Shown: positions 24,041 through 37,035, numbered from the stretch's first letter. The stretch is DNA of 64,000 bases from Bretschneidera sinensis (GCA_023935145.1 CM043698.1:34195001-34259000), one strand, 5' to 3'. Numbers and translations are program-made. The notes: generated from the sequence alone by a model not told the origin.

Positions 24041-25100
24041 CCATCTAGTTCGTCAAGCGACTCATCAGCTGATTCGAACTACTCTGATTACGAGGAGATA
24101 GCATTGAATAACCGAACACTTATGGAGTTGGCGGTGCTGAACATTGATCAAAAACCATTATGTATTGAGTATCCTACTCTGGAGGTTGCTTTTGAACTCA
24201 AATCGGGAATGCTCCATCTCCTACCGACATTCCACGGTTTTATAGGAGAAGACCCAATTAAGCATCTCAAGGAATTTCATGTGGTGTCTTCAAGCATGAA
24301 ACCGACCAGAATTTCTGAAGAGCAAGTCAAGTTGAGAGCCTTTCCATTCTCTCTGGCTGATTCAACAAAGGAATGACTGTATTATTTACCTTTCGGCACT
24401 ATAACCACATGGAATGATATAAAGAGGCTATTTCTATAAAAGTATTTCCCTGCATCAAAGGCTGCCAACATCATGAGGGAAATATGTGGTATTCAGCAGT
24501 ACAATAGAGAATCACTTTATGAATATTGGAAGCGTTTTAAGAAACTTTGTGCTAGCTTCCTTCACCACCAAATTAGTGAACAACTCCTCATTCAATATTT
24601 CTATGAAGGATTAATGCCAATGGAGATGAGTATGATTGATGCTACTAGTGGGGGAGCCTTAGAGGATAAAACGTCGGAAGTCGCAAGGAATTTGATTGCA
24701 AATATGGCAGCTAACTCCCAACAGTTCAGTAGCTGACATTAACAACCACCACCAACAAAGAAAGTGAATGAGGTAAGGACAACAACAATTTAGCAACAAC
24801 TTGCCCACCTCACTTCACTCGTGCAAAAAATGGTTGTAGGGAACATGCAACAAGCAAACCAAGTGGAGTTTGTTCGATGATAGGGCATCCAACTGACATA
24901 TACCAAACTTTGCAAGAAGGTAACATGCAGCAAGCTAATGCCATGGGCAGATTTCCAGATCAACAAAGGCAGAGATATGACCCTTTCTCCAACACTTGCA
25001 ATGCTGGATGGAGGGATCATCCTAATTTTAACTATCGGGGAAATCAACAAATCGCTCCAAATGCCATTCTCAATCGACCACTGGGGTTCAATCAACAAAG
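24041..25100 (+). pseudogene. Athila gag, broken
   Basis: Resumes right after the nested insertion. Recognisable Athila capsid text: 'MLHLLPTFHGFIGEDPIKHL', 'RNLIANMAANSQQF'. Stops or shifts near 24376, 24438, 24736 and 24880. Confidence 0.8.
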
Positions 25101-25769
25101 AATGCAATAGCCATACCAAGCTAAACCTCAGCCCACTCCACAAAACTCACGTACATCTCTAGAAGACATTATAAAAGCCCTTGTTACCAATATAATGCAA
25201 TTCCAATAGGAAACCAAGGCAAGTATCCAGAGTTTGGAGAATTAAATGAGCCAACTAGCTACAACAGTAAGTAAGTTAGAAGCACAAGGATCAGGAAAAC
25301 TCTCATCTCAAACTGTGGTTAACCCAATGGAGAATGCTAGTTCACTACATTGAGAAGTGAAAAGTCGCTTGAAACTTCACCACATGCACTATCAAGCACG
25401 CTATCCACAAAGGAAGAACAAAAAATGAAAGCTATTCTAGAGGAAGATAAAGGCGAACCATCCACTGATAATTCGTCATCCTCCAAGGTAAGTGCAAAAA
25501 TGCCTAACTCTTCCTATATTACTCTTCCACATTTTCCCAGTTGATTAACTAAGTCTAAAAAAGAGAAGCGAGAGAATGAAATTCTGGAGACCTTCCGCAA
25601 AGTGGAGGTAAATATACCTCTTTTAGATATAATAAAGCTGGTGTCGCACTATGCTAAGTTCCTAAAAGAATTGTGCATAACAAGCAAAGGCTGAAAAATA
25701 ATGAGCAAATAAGTGTGGGGGAAAATGTCTTAGCAGTGCTACAAAGAAAGCTTCCACCCAAGTGAAAAG

Positions 25770-28700
25770 ATCCAGGCACTTTCACCATTCCCTACACAAT
25801 CGGTAATACCAGGTTTGAAAAAGCTATGTTAGATTTAGGAGCATCAATTAATGTGATGCCTTATTCTATTTATACTTCTTTAAATCTTGGACCACTTGAG
25901 GAAACTAGTGTAATTATACAACTTGCTGACCGTTTTAACACTTATCCAAAGGGAGTTGTAGAGGATGTTTTGGTGCAGGTAAATGACTTAGTTTTCAGAC
26001 AGATTTTTATGTTCTAGAGATGGAGGATGAGAAATCTCCTAACCCAACACCGATATTGCTAGGAAGATCATTCCTAAAAACTACGCAGACGAAGATATAT
26101 GTTCATGATGGGACTCTCACTATAGAATTCGATGGGGAAGTTATTCATTTCAATATCTATGAGGCCATGAGATATCCTAGTGATTTACATTCTATATTTG
26201 TAGTTGACATTATTGATTCTTAAGCACAACAATTATTTAAGTTGACTGGCAAAGATGGTTTGGAAGTTGCCATTAGTGAGCATGTACAAGTGACTAAAGA
26301 TGTAAAGGAAGCTGTGGTATTCTTGGGAGCCCTACCGCAAATGAGGTATGATGTTTTGTTCCTTGAATTACCCATATCTAATGAGAAACTTTTACCTTAT
26401 GTGACACAGACACCTAACTTAGAACTAAAACCCCTTTCGGAGCATCTTAAGTATATTTACCTGGGCGAGAATGACACATTGCATGTGATCATTGCCAATA
26501 ACCTCTCAGATTTACAAGAGAATAAGCTCATTCGGGTGCTTAAAGATCACAAGACGGCTATTGGTTCGACAATTGCAAATATAAAAAGAATTAGCCCATC
26601 CATGTGCATGCACCGAATATTGCTAGAAGAGGGATAGAAACCTACCAGAGGCAGAATGAAGATTAAACCCGCCTATGATGGAGGTGGTCAAAAAAGAGAT
26701 ATTGAAGCTCCTAGATGTGGGGTTAATTTACCCAATCTCGGATAGCAAGTAGGTGAGTCTGGTACAAGTGGTTCCAAAGAAATCTGGGGTCACCGTCGTC
26801 AATAATAAAGATAATGAGCTAGTTTCGACCCATGTCCAAACCGGATGGCGAGTTTGCATCGACTACCGAAAACTCAACTCGACAACTCGCAACGGCCACT
26901 TTCCTCTTTCGTTCATCGATCAAATCTTGAAAGGTTAGCCAGTCATTCTTACTATTGTTTCTTTGATGGTTATTCAAGCTATAACCAAATTGTGATCGCA
27001 CCGAAAGTCCAAGAGAAGATGACATTCACTTGTCCATTTATTACATTTGCCTACTGACATATGCCTTTTGGTCTTTGCAACGTTCTAGTGACTTTCCAAC
27101 GGTGTATGGTTAGTATTTTTTTTGAAATATGTTAAGAATATCATAGAGGTATTTATGGATGATTTTAGTGCCTATGGTGATTCTTTTGATAAATATTTTG
27201 ATAACCTTACACTCGTTCTTAAATGTTGCATGGAAACTAACCGTGTATTAAACTGGGGAAAATACCATTTTATGGTAGATCAAGGTATAGTATTAGGACA
27301 TGTTATATCTTCTAGAGGTATTGAGGTTGATAAATCTAAGATTAATCTTGTTCATTCCTTATCACCTCCTACTAGTGTGAGGGATACACTTTTCTTGGTT
27401 ATGCAGGATTTTATCGCAGGTTTAACAAAGATTTTTCAAAGATAGCATTACCCTTATGCAAGTTGCTTCAAAAGGATGTGGTTTTTGAGTTTGATGAGAA
27501 GTGCAAATAAGCATTTAAAAAACTGAAGGTGCTCTTGACTTCGACTCTTGTCATCAAACCACCTGACTGGAACCTCCCATTTGAGATCATGTGTGACACC
27601 AGTGACTATGTTGTGGGTGCTATTTTAGGACAACGAGTGGGAAAACTTCGCCATGCCATCTACTATGCTTCCTAAACATTAAATGATGCCCAACTTAACT
27701 ATTCCATGATTGAAAATGAGCTTTTGGTGGTTATGTTTGCTTTAGAAAAATTTCATTCTTACTTGATTGGTACAAAGGTAATCGTTTATTCTGATCATGC
27801 AGCTCTTAGGTACTTGCTGACTAAGAATGATGCTTAGCCACGCCTCATCTGATGGACACTTCTCTTATAAGAATTTGATTTAGAGATTAAAGACAAGAGA
27901 GGCAGTGAAAATCTAGTTGCAGATCATCTAAGTCGCTTGATTCATGATGAAGATGCCCTACCACTGCATGATAATTTTCTAGATGAGCAGTTATTTTCAG
28001 TTGGATTGGTAGCCCCTTGGTACGCAGATATTGCCAATTACTTGGTTACCAAAAAGCTACCGGCAGATTTGACTCGTGCTATGAATGACAAGATTAAAGC
28101 GGATGCAAAGTATAAAAAATATGTGTGGGATGATCCATATCTATGGAAGCACTGCTCCGATCAATTGATAAGAAGGTGTGTACCCGAATCTGAATTCTCT
28201 TTTATTCTTACCTTTTGTCATTATTATGAATGTGGGGGACACTTTTGACCTAAGAGGACGGCACCCAAGGTGCTTGATTGTGGTTTTTATTGGCCCTCAT
28301 TGTTTAAGGATGCATACCTCTTTTACAAGTCATGTGATCGTTGTCAAAGAATAGGTAACTTAGGTGCCCGGAATCAAATGCCACAAACTCCAATACTTTT
28401 TGTTGAGATTTTTGATGTTTTATGCATTGATTTCATGGGAGTCTTCCCATCTTCTTTTGGTAATCATTACATTTTACTTACCGTTGATTATGTCTCGAAA
28501 TGGATGGAAGAAAAAGCCACCAAAACTGATGAGTGTCGAATCGAGAAATGAAATCCATACTTGAAAAGACGGTCAACCTGAATAGAAAAGATTGGAGTCC
28601 ACGCCTTGATGATGCACTTTGGGCTTATAAAACCGCTTACAAGACATTCATCGGTATATCTCCTTATCTATTAGTCTATGGTAAGCCTTGCCATCTTTCG

Positions 28701-29133
28701 GTTGAATTAGAACACAAGGCATTTTGGGCGGTAAAGCAATGCAACATGGAGTTAGATGCCGTGGGTGAGCAAAGGAAACTCCAACTGCAAGAACTTGAGA
28801 CGAAATGATGCCTATGAGAGTGTAAGAACTTACAAGGAGAAAACTAAGGCGTTCCACGATAGAATGATTGTGCGGAAAAACTTTAGTGTCGGGCAAAAAG
28901 TCATTTTATTCCACTCACATCTGAAGTTATTTTCTGGTAAGTTACGTTCCCGTTTGGTTGGACCTTTTATTGTTATTAATGTTTTTCCTCACAGTGCAGT
29001 TGTAATCAAGAGTTTAAAAACTGACAAGGTCTTTAAGGTGAACGGGCATAGACTGAAGCCTTACTATGAGTCATTTGAAATGCATGATGTAGAGGATGTA
29101 TCACTCTATGAACCAGCATATATTGATGAGTGA
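25770..29133 (+). pseudogene. Athila pol, broken
   Basis: Protease DLGASINVMP (25829-25858); RT with CIDYRKLN (26860) and FMDDFSAYGDSFD (27153-27190); RNase H text DTSDYVVGAILGQ (27597) and SDHAALRYLL (27792); integrase zinc region (CHYYECGGHF, CDRCQRIG) and 'CIDFMGVFP'. The integrase core is deleted between 'KATKTDE' and '[12 protein letters not shown]' near 28530, removing two of the three catalytic acidic residues. The C-terminal part 28756-29133 is open and ends normally. Many stops; non-functional. Confidence 0.85.
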
Positions 29134-30823
29134 AAAGGGGGTACACGTCGGGCTGACGACACTAAACCAAGTGCTAACTAGGAGGCAACCCAATTTTTTT
29201 GTTTTGTTTTTATTTTTATTTTTCATTTATTTCATTTAGTTTTTATTTTTTAGGTTGGTTCAGTTTATTTATTTTTCATGCCAATGAGCACATTGCCCAA
29301 TTTAGGTTGGGGGTGGATGATGTGTTGCTATATTTTCATTATTTTTTAAGATTTTTTTAGTTTTACTTTCCTTAGGATTTTAAGAGTTTTTAGTTTCATT
29401 TTCCTTAGAATTCTATTTTAAAAAATTTAAATTAAATTAAATAAAAAGAAATACTAAGTTTGATTTTTAGGTTGATTCATATGGTCAATGATGGTATATC
29501 AAGTGGCATTTGTATGTAGTTTTCAACTGAGTTGGATTTTGCATAAGTTTAAGAATGGGTTGCCTGTCTAGTCTGCAATTGTTTGAGATTTATGCTATTC
29601 CTAAATATGATTGTGACGATTGATAGTCTTTGCATGCTTAAAGAAGCTTTATGTGGATTTTGATTTATAATTGATCTCAACAGACTCTAGAACCTATTTG
29701 ATGATTGCTTTAGGCAAAATCCTAGGATTCACACCATTAAGGAGATGATTTAGGCCATTGTTGGATCGTTTGAGCCTTTCTATCCTACCATTTTTCATTT
29801 TGACTACTAGTCACCCTTTTTAGCCATAATAAGAGACAATGTTTTCCTTTTTTTTAGACAATTATAACCTACCCATATTTGAACTTAAACACTATATCCT
29901 TACCCTTTAAGGGGACCTAAATGCACACATTAAAATGAAGCATAAAGAGAGTTAGGAAATGAGTTGATTTTGAATACTACCACAACCCAAGTTATGAAAT
30001 ATGATAGGTTGGGGGTTGTGACAAGTTATCAAGGAGTAGATGGGAAAAAAATGAAAGTGCATGAATGAAAATACATGGTTTGCAAGAAATTGGGGATGGT
30101 TGAAAAGAGAAGAAAAAAGGGTTTGGTTGAAAAGATGAGTTCAATGATCAAGGAAAGTTAATATTTAGGAATAGAGGCTCCTAGTGCTTTAAGGTTGGGC
30201 TTCAAATAAGGTTCTCTTACTTTGTTTGAATCATATCCTTCGTTTGTAGCCATTACCGTAGCCTAACATTACAAGCTTGATAAAGTTCTTTTGATCCTAA
30301 GTGGTGTGACAATCCTACATTAGTGGAGAGTATTTCTAAAAAATAGGCCTATGGAGTTTGATACACATTTTTCGAGATCATAATTAATATTTATCCGTAT
30401 AACACAATCAGAGCAGTAAAACTAATCTTTCTGAATAATCGTGCAAGGGAAGTGGTAGAGATTGATGGCAAGAGTATGAGTGGACTTGTGAATTTAACTC
30501 TTGAATTTGTGTGATATCTGATGATACTATTAATTATATGCTCTTTGCAATCTTATGAGAAATGATTATGAATCGACCCAGGATTAAGCTTAATTATTTA
30601 AGATGTTTGTGGGTATCACCGCTAGAAGTCCTGACAAGACTATACTCGTCCTATCTGGGCCACCGATAGGTTTAAAGGCTTGTTGCATTCGCTACATGCA
30701 ACCGTGCAATCGACAAAAGTGATTTATCTTAGTTTAGGAGTAGTTTTGATTTTTTGTTTTGGTTGGAGGTAATTTTTAGAAGCTTGACTTGCTAAGGGCT
30801 AGCAAGGAGCTGGTTAGGGGTTG
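29134..30823 (+). other. 3' non-coding part of the Athila-type element
   Basis: Begins with the usual post-pol text 'gctaactaggaggcaaccca', then T-rich and unstructured sequence, and ends at a G-rich polypurine-like 'ctggttaggggttg' before the 3' LTR. No env-like ORF seen. Confidence 0.65.
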
Positions 30824-32654
30824 TGATGAGTACTTAAAAATACACTAATACTTAGTGATTTATCGGTATTATTTGTGGGAAATTAGGTTTAAATCTTGCA
30901 TTTTTACTTAATTGTCTTAAAAATGTGTTTTTTCGGAATCACATGTATTTTTGGTGTATTTTTAGGTCACAAGTGCTTAAAAATAATATTTGGATGAAAA
31001 AATAATATTGGCAAGAAGATTCGGAACGTCTGGGATCAAACGGTTCGAATCAGAGTTAGAATGAGAAAGATGACATCATTTTATCAAAGGAAAATAGCTT
31101 AATTCAAATAATGACGCGTGCCGCAGCATGGGTTTTGCATGCTGCGGCCGTCTGTTCCCTGGAGTTTGGCTGGGGATGTCTACTAACACGAGTCGCGGCC
31201 CGCATAGCTGGAGAAGGCAATAATAAAAAATAATAAAAAAAATCCTAATGAATATTGTGAGCCTCTATATATATATATATATATATACCAGTTTTACTTG
31301 TGCTGCACTTTTTCTTATTTTATGGTATATTTCCTTTTAGTTACTTTCCTATTTCATGTTTTCCTAGTAGTAGAAGTGTTTCCCATTTCAATGTTTTTCC
31401 TTTTCCTAGGCTGCACTCTTTCCTATTTTGTGTTATATTTCATTTTAGTTACTTTCCTATTTCATATTTTCCAAGTAGTAAAGTATTTCTCATTTCAGTG
31501 TCTTTCATTTTCCTAGAAGGAGTAGTATTATTATACTTTCTTTTTCTTTTTTAGGAGTTTACATATATAAGGCCAGCTGCCCTTGCCTTGTAAACACAAT
31601 AGATTTTTCCTAGACAAAAAAAAAAGAAGTGAAAATTGAGAAGAACGTAACTGCTATTGGTGATCAATAAGATTCATCTGCATAGAAGACTCTTCAAGAT
31701 TACTATTGTTTACTTTCATTCTTCATTCTTCCCATCTTTGTATTTGAATATTTATTTTGTTTTTAATTTAAGGATTATGTCTATCTAATTTTATTTTTGG
31801 TTAAGGGTGATTTCAAAGCCTTAGACATGATTTTGTGATTGAATATTCAGATATTATTATCCATATTTCTAATAAAATTGTTTATGTTCTTCCATAAGAA
31901 TTGTTTATGATTATTATTTTATTTTATTTGGGGTGGCCAACCAAATGAAATAGGGTAATTATCTATTGCTAGGTTAGGAATCTTAATCCATAATTGTCTT
32001 GAATTTCTAATCAATGGTAGCAATTAGTAATCACTGATGATGAGATATTTTCGTGTGATTATTATATGGAACATAACTTAAGATAAATTAACCGAACTTA
32101 TGCGTTTGTTTCTTGGACCAACCTATCTTTCTTAACCTAATGTTTCTATTAAATTAAATTTAGAGAGCTTATTCTAGGTTATTTAATAGATAGAGATTAA
32201 GTAAAGAGCTTATTTTACTTAACGACAAACTAAGGAAAGATTGCGGTAATAGAGCTTTTTATTATCCACGGTTGGTAATTTCATTAGGAATTTGGGGATA
32301 ACTCTGATATTGATTCATCATTTCATGTCTAGTGGTGGATAATGATCCTTTGACTAGTTTTCTCATTATTGTTACAAAGTTTATTCAATTTTGAACCATA
32401 TTTTAGTTGTCTTTCATTATTCATAATTTTTAGTTAATCATTTAAAAAACTTCAATTAGTTTATTAGGTTGTTTTGAATTTAATTTAATTTAGAAATTAT
32501 TTAGTTTAATTATTTATATTTTTTTTAACAATTAAGTGTTTAATTGAATTAATTTGTAATCATTTGTGGGAGATGACACTTGTTTTCCACTATATTTCAT
32601 ATGATTATTTTTAGAGTAAGGAATTAATTTATACGTCTGTTTTTTGGCATGCCA
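30824..32654 (+). repeat. 3' LTR of the Athila-type element
   Basis: Partner of 17630-19463. The same hairpin is perfect here: gccgcagcatg (31120-31130) with catgctgcggc (31138-31148). An expanded (TA)n precedes the U3 tandem repeat near 31269. Confidence 0.85.
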
Positions 32655-32783
32655 TTACACCATAGGGAGCGACATACAAAATGTATTGTACTTTCTTTGA
32701 GCTTTTCTATGACTTATTTTTACCTATTTAACCTACTTCATAGGATCGCCATTAATATAAGTTGGATTCTAATCATATGAAGT

Positions 32784-32895
32784 TCACTCTATAGGTTTTA
32801 GTCTCATCTCCCTCGATGTATCATGAATCAACTTTCTTGATAGCCCTTTTATTAGAGGATCTGTTAAATATTTCTCTGACATCACAACAATGGCT
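32784..32895 (-). pseudogene. Copia pol C-terminus remnant
   Basis: Minus strand reads SEKYLTDPLIKGLSRKLI and ends in 'RLKPIE' and a stop (32786-32784). This is the usual end of copia RNase H ('..DPLTKGL..'). It belongs to the outer deleted copia element. Confidence 0.7.
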
Positions 32896-32937
32896 ATCAG
32901 CCATTGCTTATAAACTATTTCACAATATCATGCCCTA

Positions 32938-33410
32938 ATCACATATAAGACTTTGAACTCGTATAAAGAATGACTCAAATGAAAACGAATTTGAAACATA
33001 AATAAAGTGGTAGAATATACGCTATGTTTTGTAGAGAAAGCTCATTGAATTTTTATTATCATTTATGCCTTGGGCTGCAGAGATATTTATAGGACAAGAG
33101 AGTGTCCATAAGCTGAAAGTTAAATGCTGAAATTATTGTTTTTGCCGTTTAATATTTAAAATTAATGCAACACTTTAATAGCCAACAGATAAGTTACTAA
33201 AACCATTATCATGGCAAACAGACAACCACTTTTAATGTCAGTTACAACAAGAGACTTTAATGACCAATTGAATTCTAATAATCACTAATTTAATTTCAAA
33301 ATAAACTAATGATTATTGGAGCAATTCCTACTAAGAAACTGATGGTGATTCTATAGAAGAAAAAAAAATGGACATTTAATGATGGAGTTTAAATGAGAAT
33401 CAATCTAACA
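32938..33410 (-). repeat. Outer copia 5' LTR remnant abutting P450 copy 2
   Basis: Aligns with 16236-16735 of the other LTR (shared 'agttacaacaagaga', 'atgaccaattgaatt', 'gagtttaaatgagaatcaa'). The U5 end is lost at the internal deletion. At the right end about 22 bases are missing near the LTR start, leaving 'tctaaca' at 33404-33410. The start codon of the P450 gene is at 33422. Confidence 0.65.
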
Positions 33411-33421
33411 GAGTGAGAGAA

Positions 33422-34997
33422 ATGGACTTCCTAATCAAGTGTTTACTACCTCTTCTTTTCACCTCTGTTTTGATTAAAATTCTCCATTCAGTTGCTAGAA
33501 GAAGAAGCAAATCAAGCTCCAGCAAGCTTCCACCTGGTCCAAAACCAGTTCCAATCATCGGTAACCTACTAGAACTTGGTGGAAAACCCCATAAATCACT
33601 AGCTAAGCTAGCCAAAACTTATGGTCCCTTGATGAGTTTGAAACTAGGCCAAGTAACCACCACAATCATTTCCTCTACAACATTGGTCAAACTAGTCCTA
33701 CAAAAGCATGATCTTTCTTTCTCTAATCGATTCGTACCTGATGCGCTCAGAACCCATGAAGCTTCGTTGGCTTGGTTGCCCGTTTCAACACCATGGAAAA
33801 ACCTTCGAAAAATATGCAATTCATATCTATTCACTAGTCAAAAACTTGATGCCAACCAAGAACTAAGGCGCAAGAAAGTTCAAGAACTACTTGCTGATGT
33901 TGAAGAAAGTTGCCTGGCTAGTAAGGCAATAGATATCGGCCAAGCTACTTTCAAGACCACGCTTAATTTGCTGTCCAATACCATTTTCTCTATGGAGTTG
34001 GCTTCTCCAAGTTCAGATACCGCAAGAGAGTTTAAGGAGATTGTGAGGGGTATCAATGAAGACGGAGGAAAACCCAACTTGGCAGATTACTTCCCTGTGC
34101 TTAGGAAGATCGACCCCCAAGGTTCAAGACGGCGAATGACTGTTCATTTTGATAAGTTATTTGAGATTTTTGATAGGATGATCAATGAACGATTGCTATT
34201 AAGGAAGGCGCATGAATCAATCACAACGAATGACATCTTGGATACTCTTCTCAACATTAGTGAAGATAACAGTGAAGAGCTTGATAGAAGCGATATCAAA
34301 CATTTGTTGCTGGTAACTTAAAAAACTTTTTTTTCCACTCTTGCCCTCTCTATCCATTTATTGTTATGTAGTTGATTTGACTTTTGCTAACTAAACAATT
34401 AGCTAACAGGATCTGTTTGTTGCGGGGACTGAAACAACTTCAAGCACATTGGAGTGGGCAATGACAGAATTACTCCAAAATCCAAAGACTTTATCAAAAG
34501 CCCGAGCAGAGCTTGAGCAAAATATAGGCAAGGGAAATCTGGTTGAGGAATCGAATATTGCCAGTTTACCTTACTTACAAGCAGTCATTAAAGAGACCTT
34601 TCGGTTGCACCCTGCAGTTCCCTTTTTACTCCCCCGCAAAGCTGGAGCAGAAGTGGAAATCTGTGGCTTCACTATCCCAAAGGATTCACAGGTGCTAGTT
34701 AATGTTTGGGCTATAGGAAGAGACCCAAGCATATGGGAGAATCCAGACTCATTTGTGCCAGAGAGGTTTTTGGGTTCAAATACTGATGTTAAAGGCAGGG
34801 ATTTCGAGCTCATTCCATTTGGTGCAGGGCGACGAATATGTCCTGGTTTGCCATTGGCAATAAGAATGGTGCATTTAGTGTTGGCATCTCTTGTTCACTC
34901 CTTTGATTGGAAGCTTGAGGACATGGACGTTGAAGAACTGTTTGGACTCACCTTACAGAAAGCTAAACCCTTGCAAGCTATACCCATGTTTAAATAA
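33422..34997 (+). CDS. CYP76-type cytochrome P450, copy 2 (complete)
   Basis: Exons 33422-34312 and 34410-34997, with a 97-bp GT-AG intron in phase 0; 492 residues, a normal P450 length. The ATG at 33422 (context agaaATGg) was chosen because it starts the hydrophobic N-terminal anchor [20 protein letters not shown]. Then come PPGP (37-40), WKNLR, AGTETTS (302-308), ETFR (359-362), PERF (414-417) and [11 protein letters not shown] with heme Cys441. The family oxidises terpenoids and related small molecules at the ER; the substrate is unknown. It lacks three residues present in copy 1 (RARQYHEAA against RTHEAS) and ends FK instead of FQ. The reading frame is intact, but a retroelement LTR lies immediately upstream, so expression is uncertain. 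Confidence 0.93.
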
Positions 34998-35032
34998 TTG
35001 AAGTTTACTAGTCTATATTGTCTATGTTATTC

Positions 35033-35038
35033 AATAAA
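35033..35038 (+). terminator. AATAAA polyadenylation signal of P450 copy 2
   Basis: Same position relative to the stop as in copy 1. Confidence 0.55.
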
Positions 35039-35204
35039 ATGTCCAGAGACATTGTATGGCCCGAATTATCTCGGCATAATAGTCTCCTCTAAGTCTTCTA
35101 TTTAAGAGATCTAAGTTTGATTTTCCTCTACATAAAAAAAAAAGACAGATAACTGAAGAAATAATTAATACATTTAAATAAACTCCTCTATCTATATATT
35201 TCCT

Positions 35205-36285
35205 TTCAGCACTTGTTTTCTTTGCTTAATTCTTAGTTTTCTTCCCTTAATGTTTGTTTCATGTTGCTACTTACTGGAATGACATTGCCAACTTGGGAAA
35301 TTGTTGTATAATGCAAAACCAGATTTAGTTATTATACTGAGATTAAGAACGGCTATAGCAGGGATTAATTGAACCTCTTCTGAATTGATGCCAAACTTAC
35401 TTTCTTTGCTCAAAGCAGTGAAATAGAGAACCTTCTTTGGCCATGTTTACAGATAGACTCATTAGCTAGCGAGTTATGGGGATTGTTGATTATTACACAC
35501 AATTTTAGAGTGGACATGCATCATTCTTAACTTACAAGGCATACTTCTCTGCTTTTCTCTTCTTTTTGTTTAATGGTAATTTTTTCATGACCATCTACAG
35601 AAGCTTTAGCTGTAGGTAGTTCAAAGTGACTTTACAACAGTTTTTGATAAAAGCTATTTAGCGTTTGATGAAAATTACGTTAAAAAAAGATGTCAAACTA
35701 AAAATTGGTAAAAAATTAAACTTCTTAAAATTCTCTTTTTAGCTTATGATTTTTCTCAATAGCCATTTTTAAGTACGTGTTTGGCTATTTTTGTGTTTTG
35801 AAAATTAAAACTCTTTGCAAGTCAGGCCAAACCATACCTTATACATAGCAATATCAAAACCTTATCTATATTTGTAGGGGATGCATTATCCTGTGCGATT
35901 TCTCTATTGTCTGTAAAAATCAGGCTGTGTATTGGATGTTATACAAACAGGCAATTCCAACCAACCACGTATGGTAAATTCTAACATATAAGAGGACTTA
36001 ATCAATTAGAGAATCTAAATGATTAAGAATTTTCACCATGAAAATTGAAATGATGAAAAGGCAATAAATACCACAATAATAATAAGAGAGCGCTACGTGG
36101 CACCATGGCTACATATACCCTCTAGAATTATTATTTTTTAAAAGTTAATTATACATCAAAAGTCCTCCAGATTTCCTTACTACGTGCTTGTTTTCTTTGT
36201 TTAGTTCTGAGTTTCCTTCCTCTTTTATATGTTTGTTTTGTGTTGTTATTTCCAGAAATGACATTGCCAACTTGGGAAATTATTG
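35205..36285 (+). repeat. Spacer with a ~970-bp spaced duplication
   Basis: 35205-35310 and 36172-36285 match ('cttgttttctttg', 'atgacattgccaacttggga'). Between them no ORF is seen; 35640-35830 resembles MITE sequence ('gtacgtgtttggctattttt') but has no clear ends. Confidence 0.6.
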
Positions 36286-36427
36286 TGTTAAGAGGGATAG
36301 GAGAGAAATTCTCCATATTATTGTTGTTTTATTACAATAGACAAATGTATATATAAAGTTTACGGGTATAAAACCCACGGGAATTAGGAAACCAAATCTA
36401 ATAAGGAAGCTATTACATATCCTAACA
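36286..36427 (-). repeat. Short (142-bp) LTR-like segment
   Basis: On the minus strand TGTTAGGATATG...CCTCTTAACA, preceded by purine-rich 'gagtttgagaggtaa', as expected for a 3' LTR after a polypurine tract. It has an internal TATA-like 'tttatatatac'. It breaks the repeat described at 35205-36285. Its partner LTR was not found; a weak PBS-like site (minus strand, 39882-39871) may be the other end. Confidence 0.45.
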
Positions 36428-36730
36428 TTACCTCTCAAACTCAATGTTGTAATGTAAATATCAAATTGAATTTGTAAACTATATCTAAGAAATATTGAGA
36501 ATGACAAAATTTGATAAAGAACTTTTCAAATTGATACCAAGCTTTGACGAAAAAAATTGCAAAGATAACTTCATTTTACATGCAAGCTCACCTTCTTACA
36601 CGCGCTCTCGTTGGAAACAAGATAAAAACTCAAATATGGGTCGAAACAAAATAAAGGGCACAAGCTCGGCTCTGACTAACATCCCTTCACAATATTGGAT
36701 AAGGATACTGAAAGATATTGAAATAAAAGG
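36428..36730. other. Unassigned, probably internal retroelement sequence
   Basis: A plus-strand ORF of about 100 codons crosses this stretch (36495-36800) but has no recognisable motif and runs into an LTR, so it is not called as a gene. Confidence 0.3.
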
Positions 36731-37035
36731 TGTTGGAGTTTCACCTCTAAAATCTACCTACTCAAAATTTAGGCAAAAAAAACACAATCACAACAATTAA
36801 ATAGGTAAAACAAACAAAGAGCAAGAACACCAATAATTAATGTGGTTCGACAACCTTTTTGCCCACATCCACCAATAACTATTATTTTATTAATCTTCAA
36901 CTACAAATTTAGGAAGAGTAAGGTTGTCAAACTCTCACCCCAAAGTCACAATACAACAAAAACTCTTAACCTAGCTCTAGTTGTCAATGTCCTCTTTACT
37001 TAACAACCCAAAACTCAAATATACGCAAAGCTCTC

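Larger units (their letters stand above)
17630..32654 (+). mobile_element. Athila-type Ty3/gypsy element
   Basis: Two LTRs of about 1.83 kb (17630-19463 and 30824-32654), flanked by CTACA (17625-17629) and TTACA (32655-32659), a 5-bp TSD with one transition. Internally a PBS relic, gag, protease, RT, RNase H and integrase remain, with many stops. A second element (19602-23988) is inserted between PBS and gag. A hand count over the first 240 LTR bases gives roughly 8% divergence. Confidence 0.85.
15623..33410 (-). mobile_element. Deleted copia element hosting the nested elements
   Basis: Read on the minus strand: 5' LTR remnant (33410-32938), a short pol C-terminus (32895-32784), 3' non-coding sequence (32783-32655 continuing at 17629-16759), a polypurine-like 'atgtgggaat', and the 3' LTR (16758-15623). 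PBS, gag and nearly all pol are deleted. The gypsy element 17630-32654 interrupts the 3' non-coding part. No matching TSD was found at the two outer ends, so the right end is probably rearranged. Confidence 0.6.

Noticed and set aside
36495..36800. Plus-strand ORF of about 100 codons
   Set aside because: No recognisable motif, and it runs from presumed retroelement interior into an LTR end; chance ORF.
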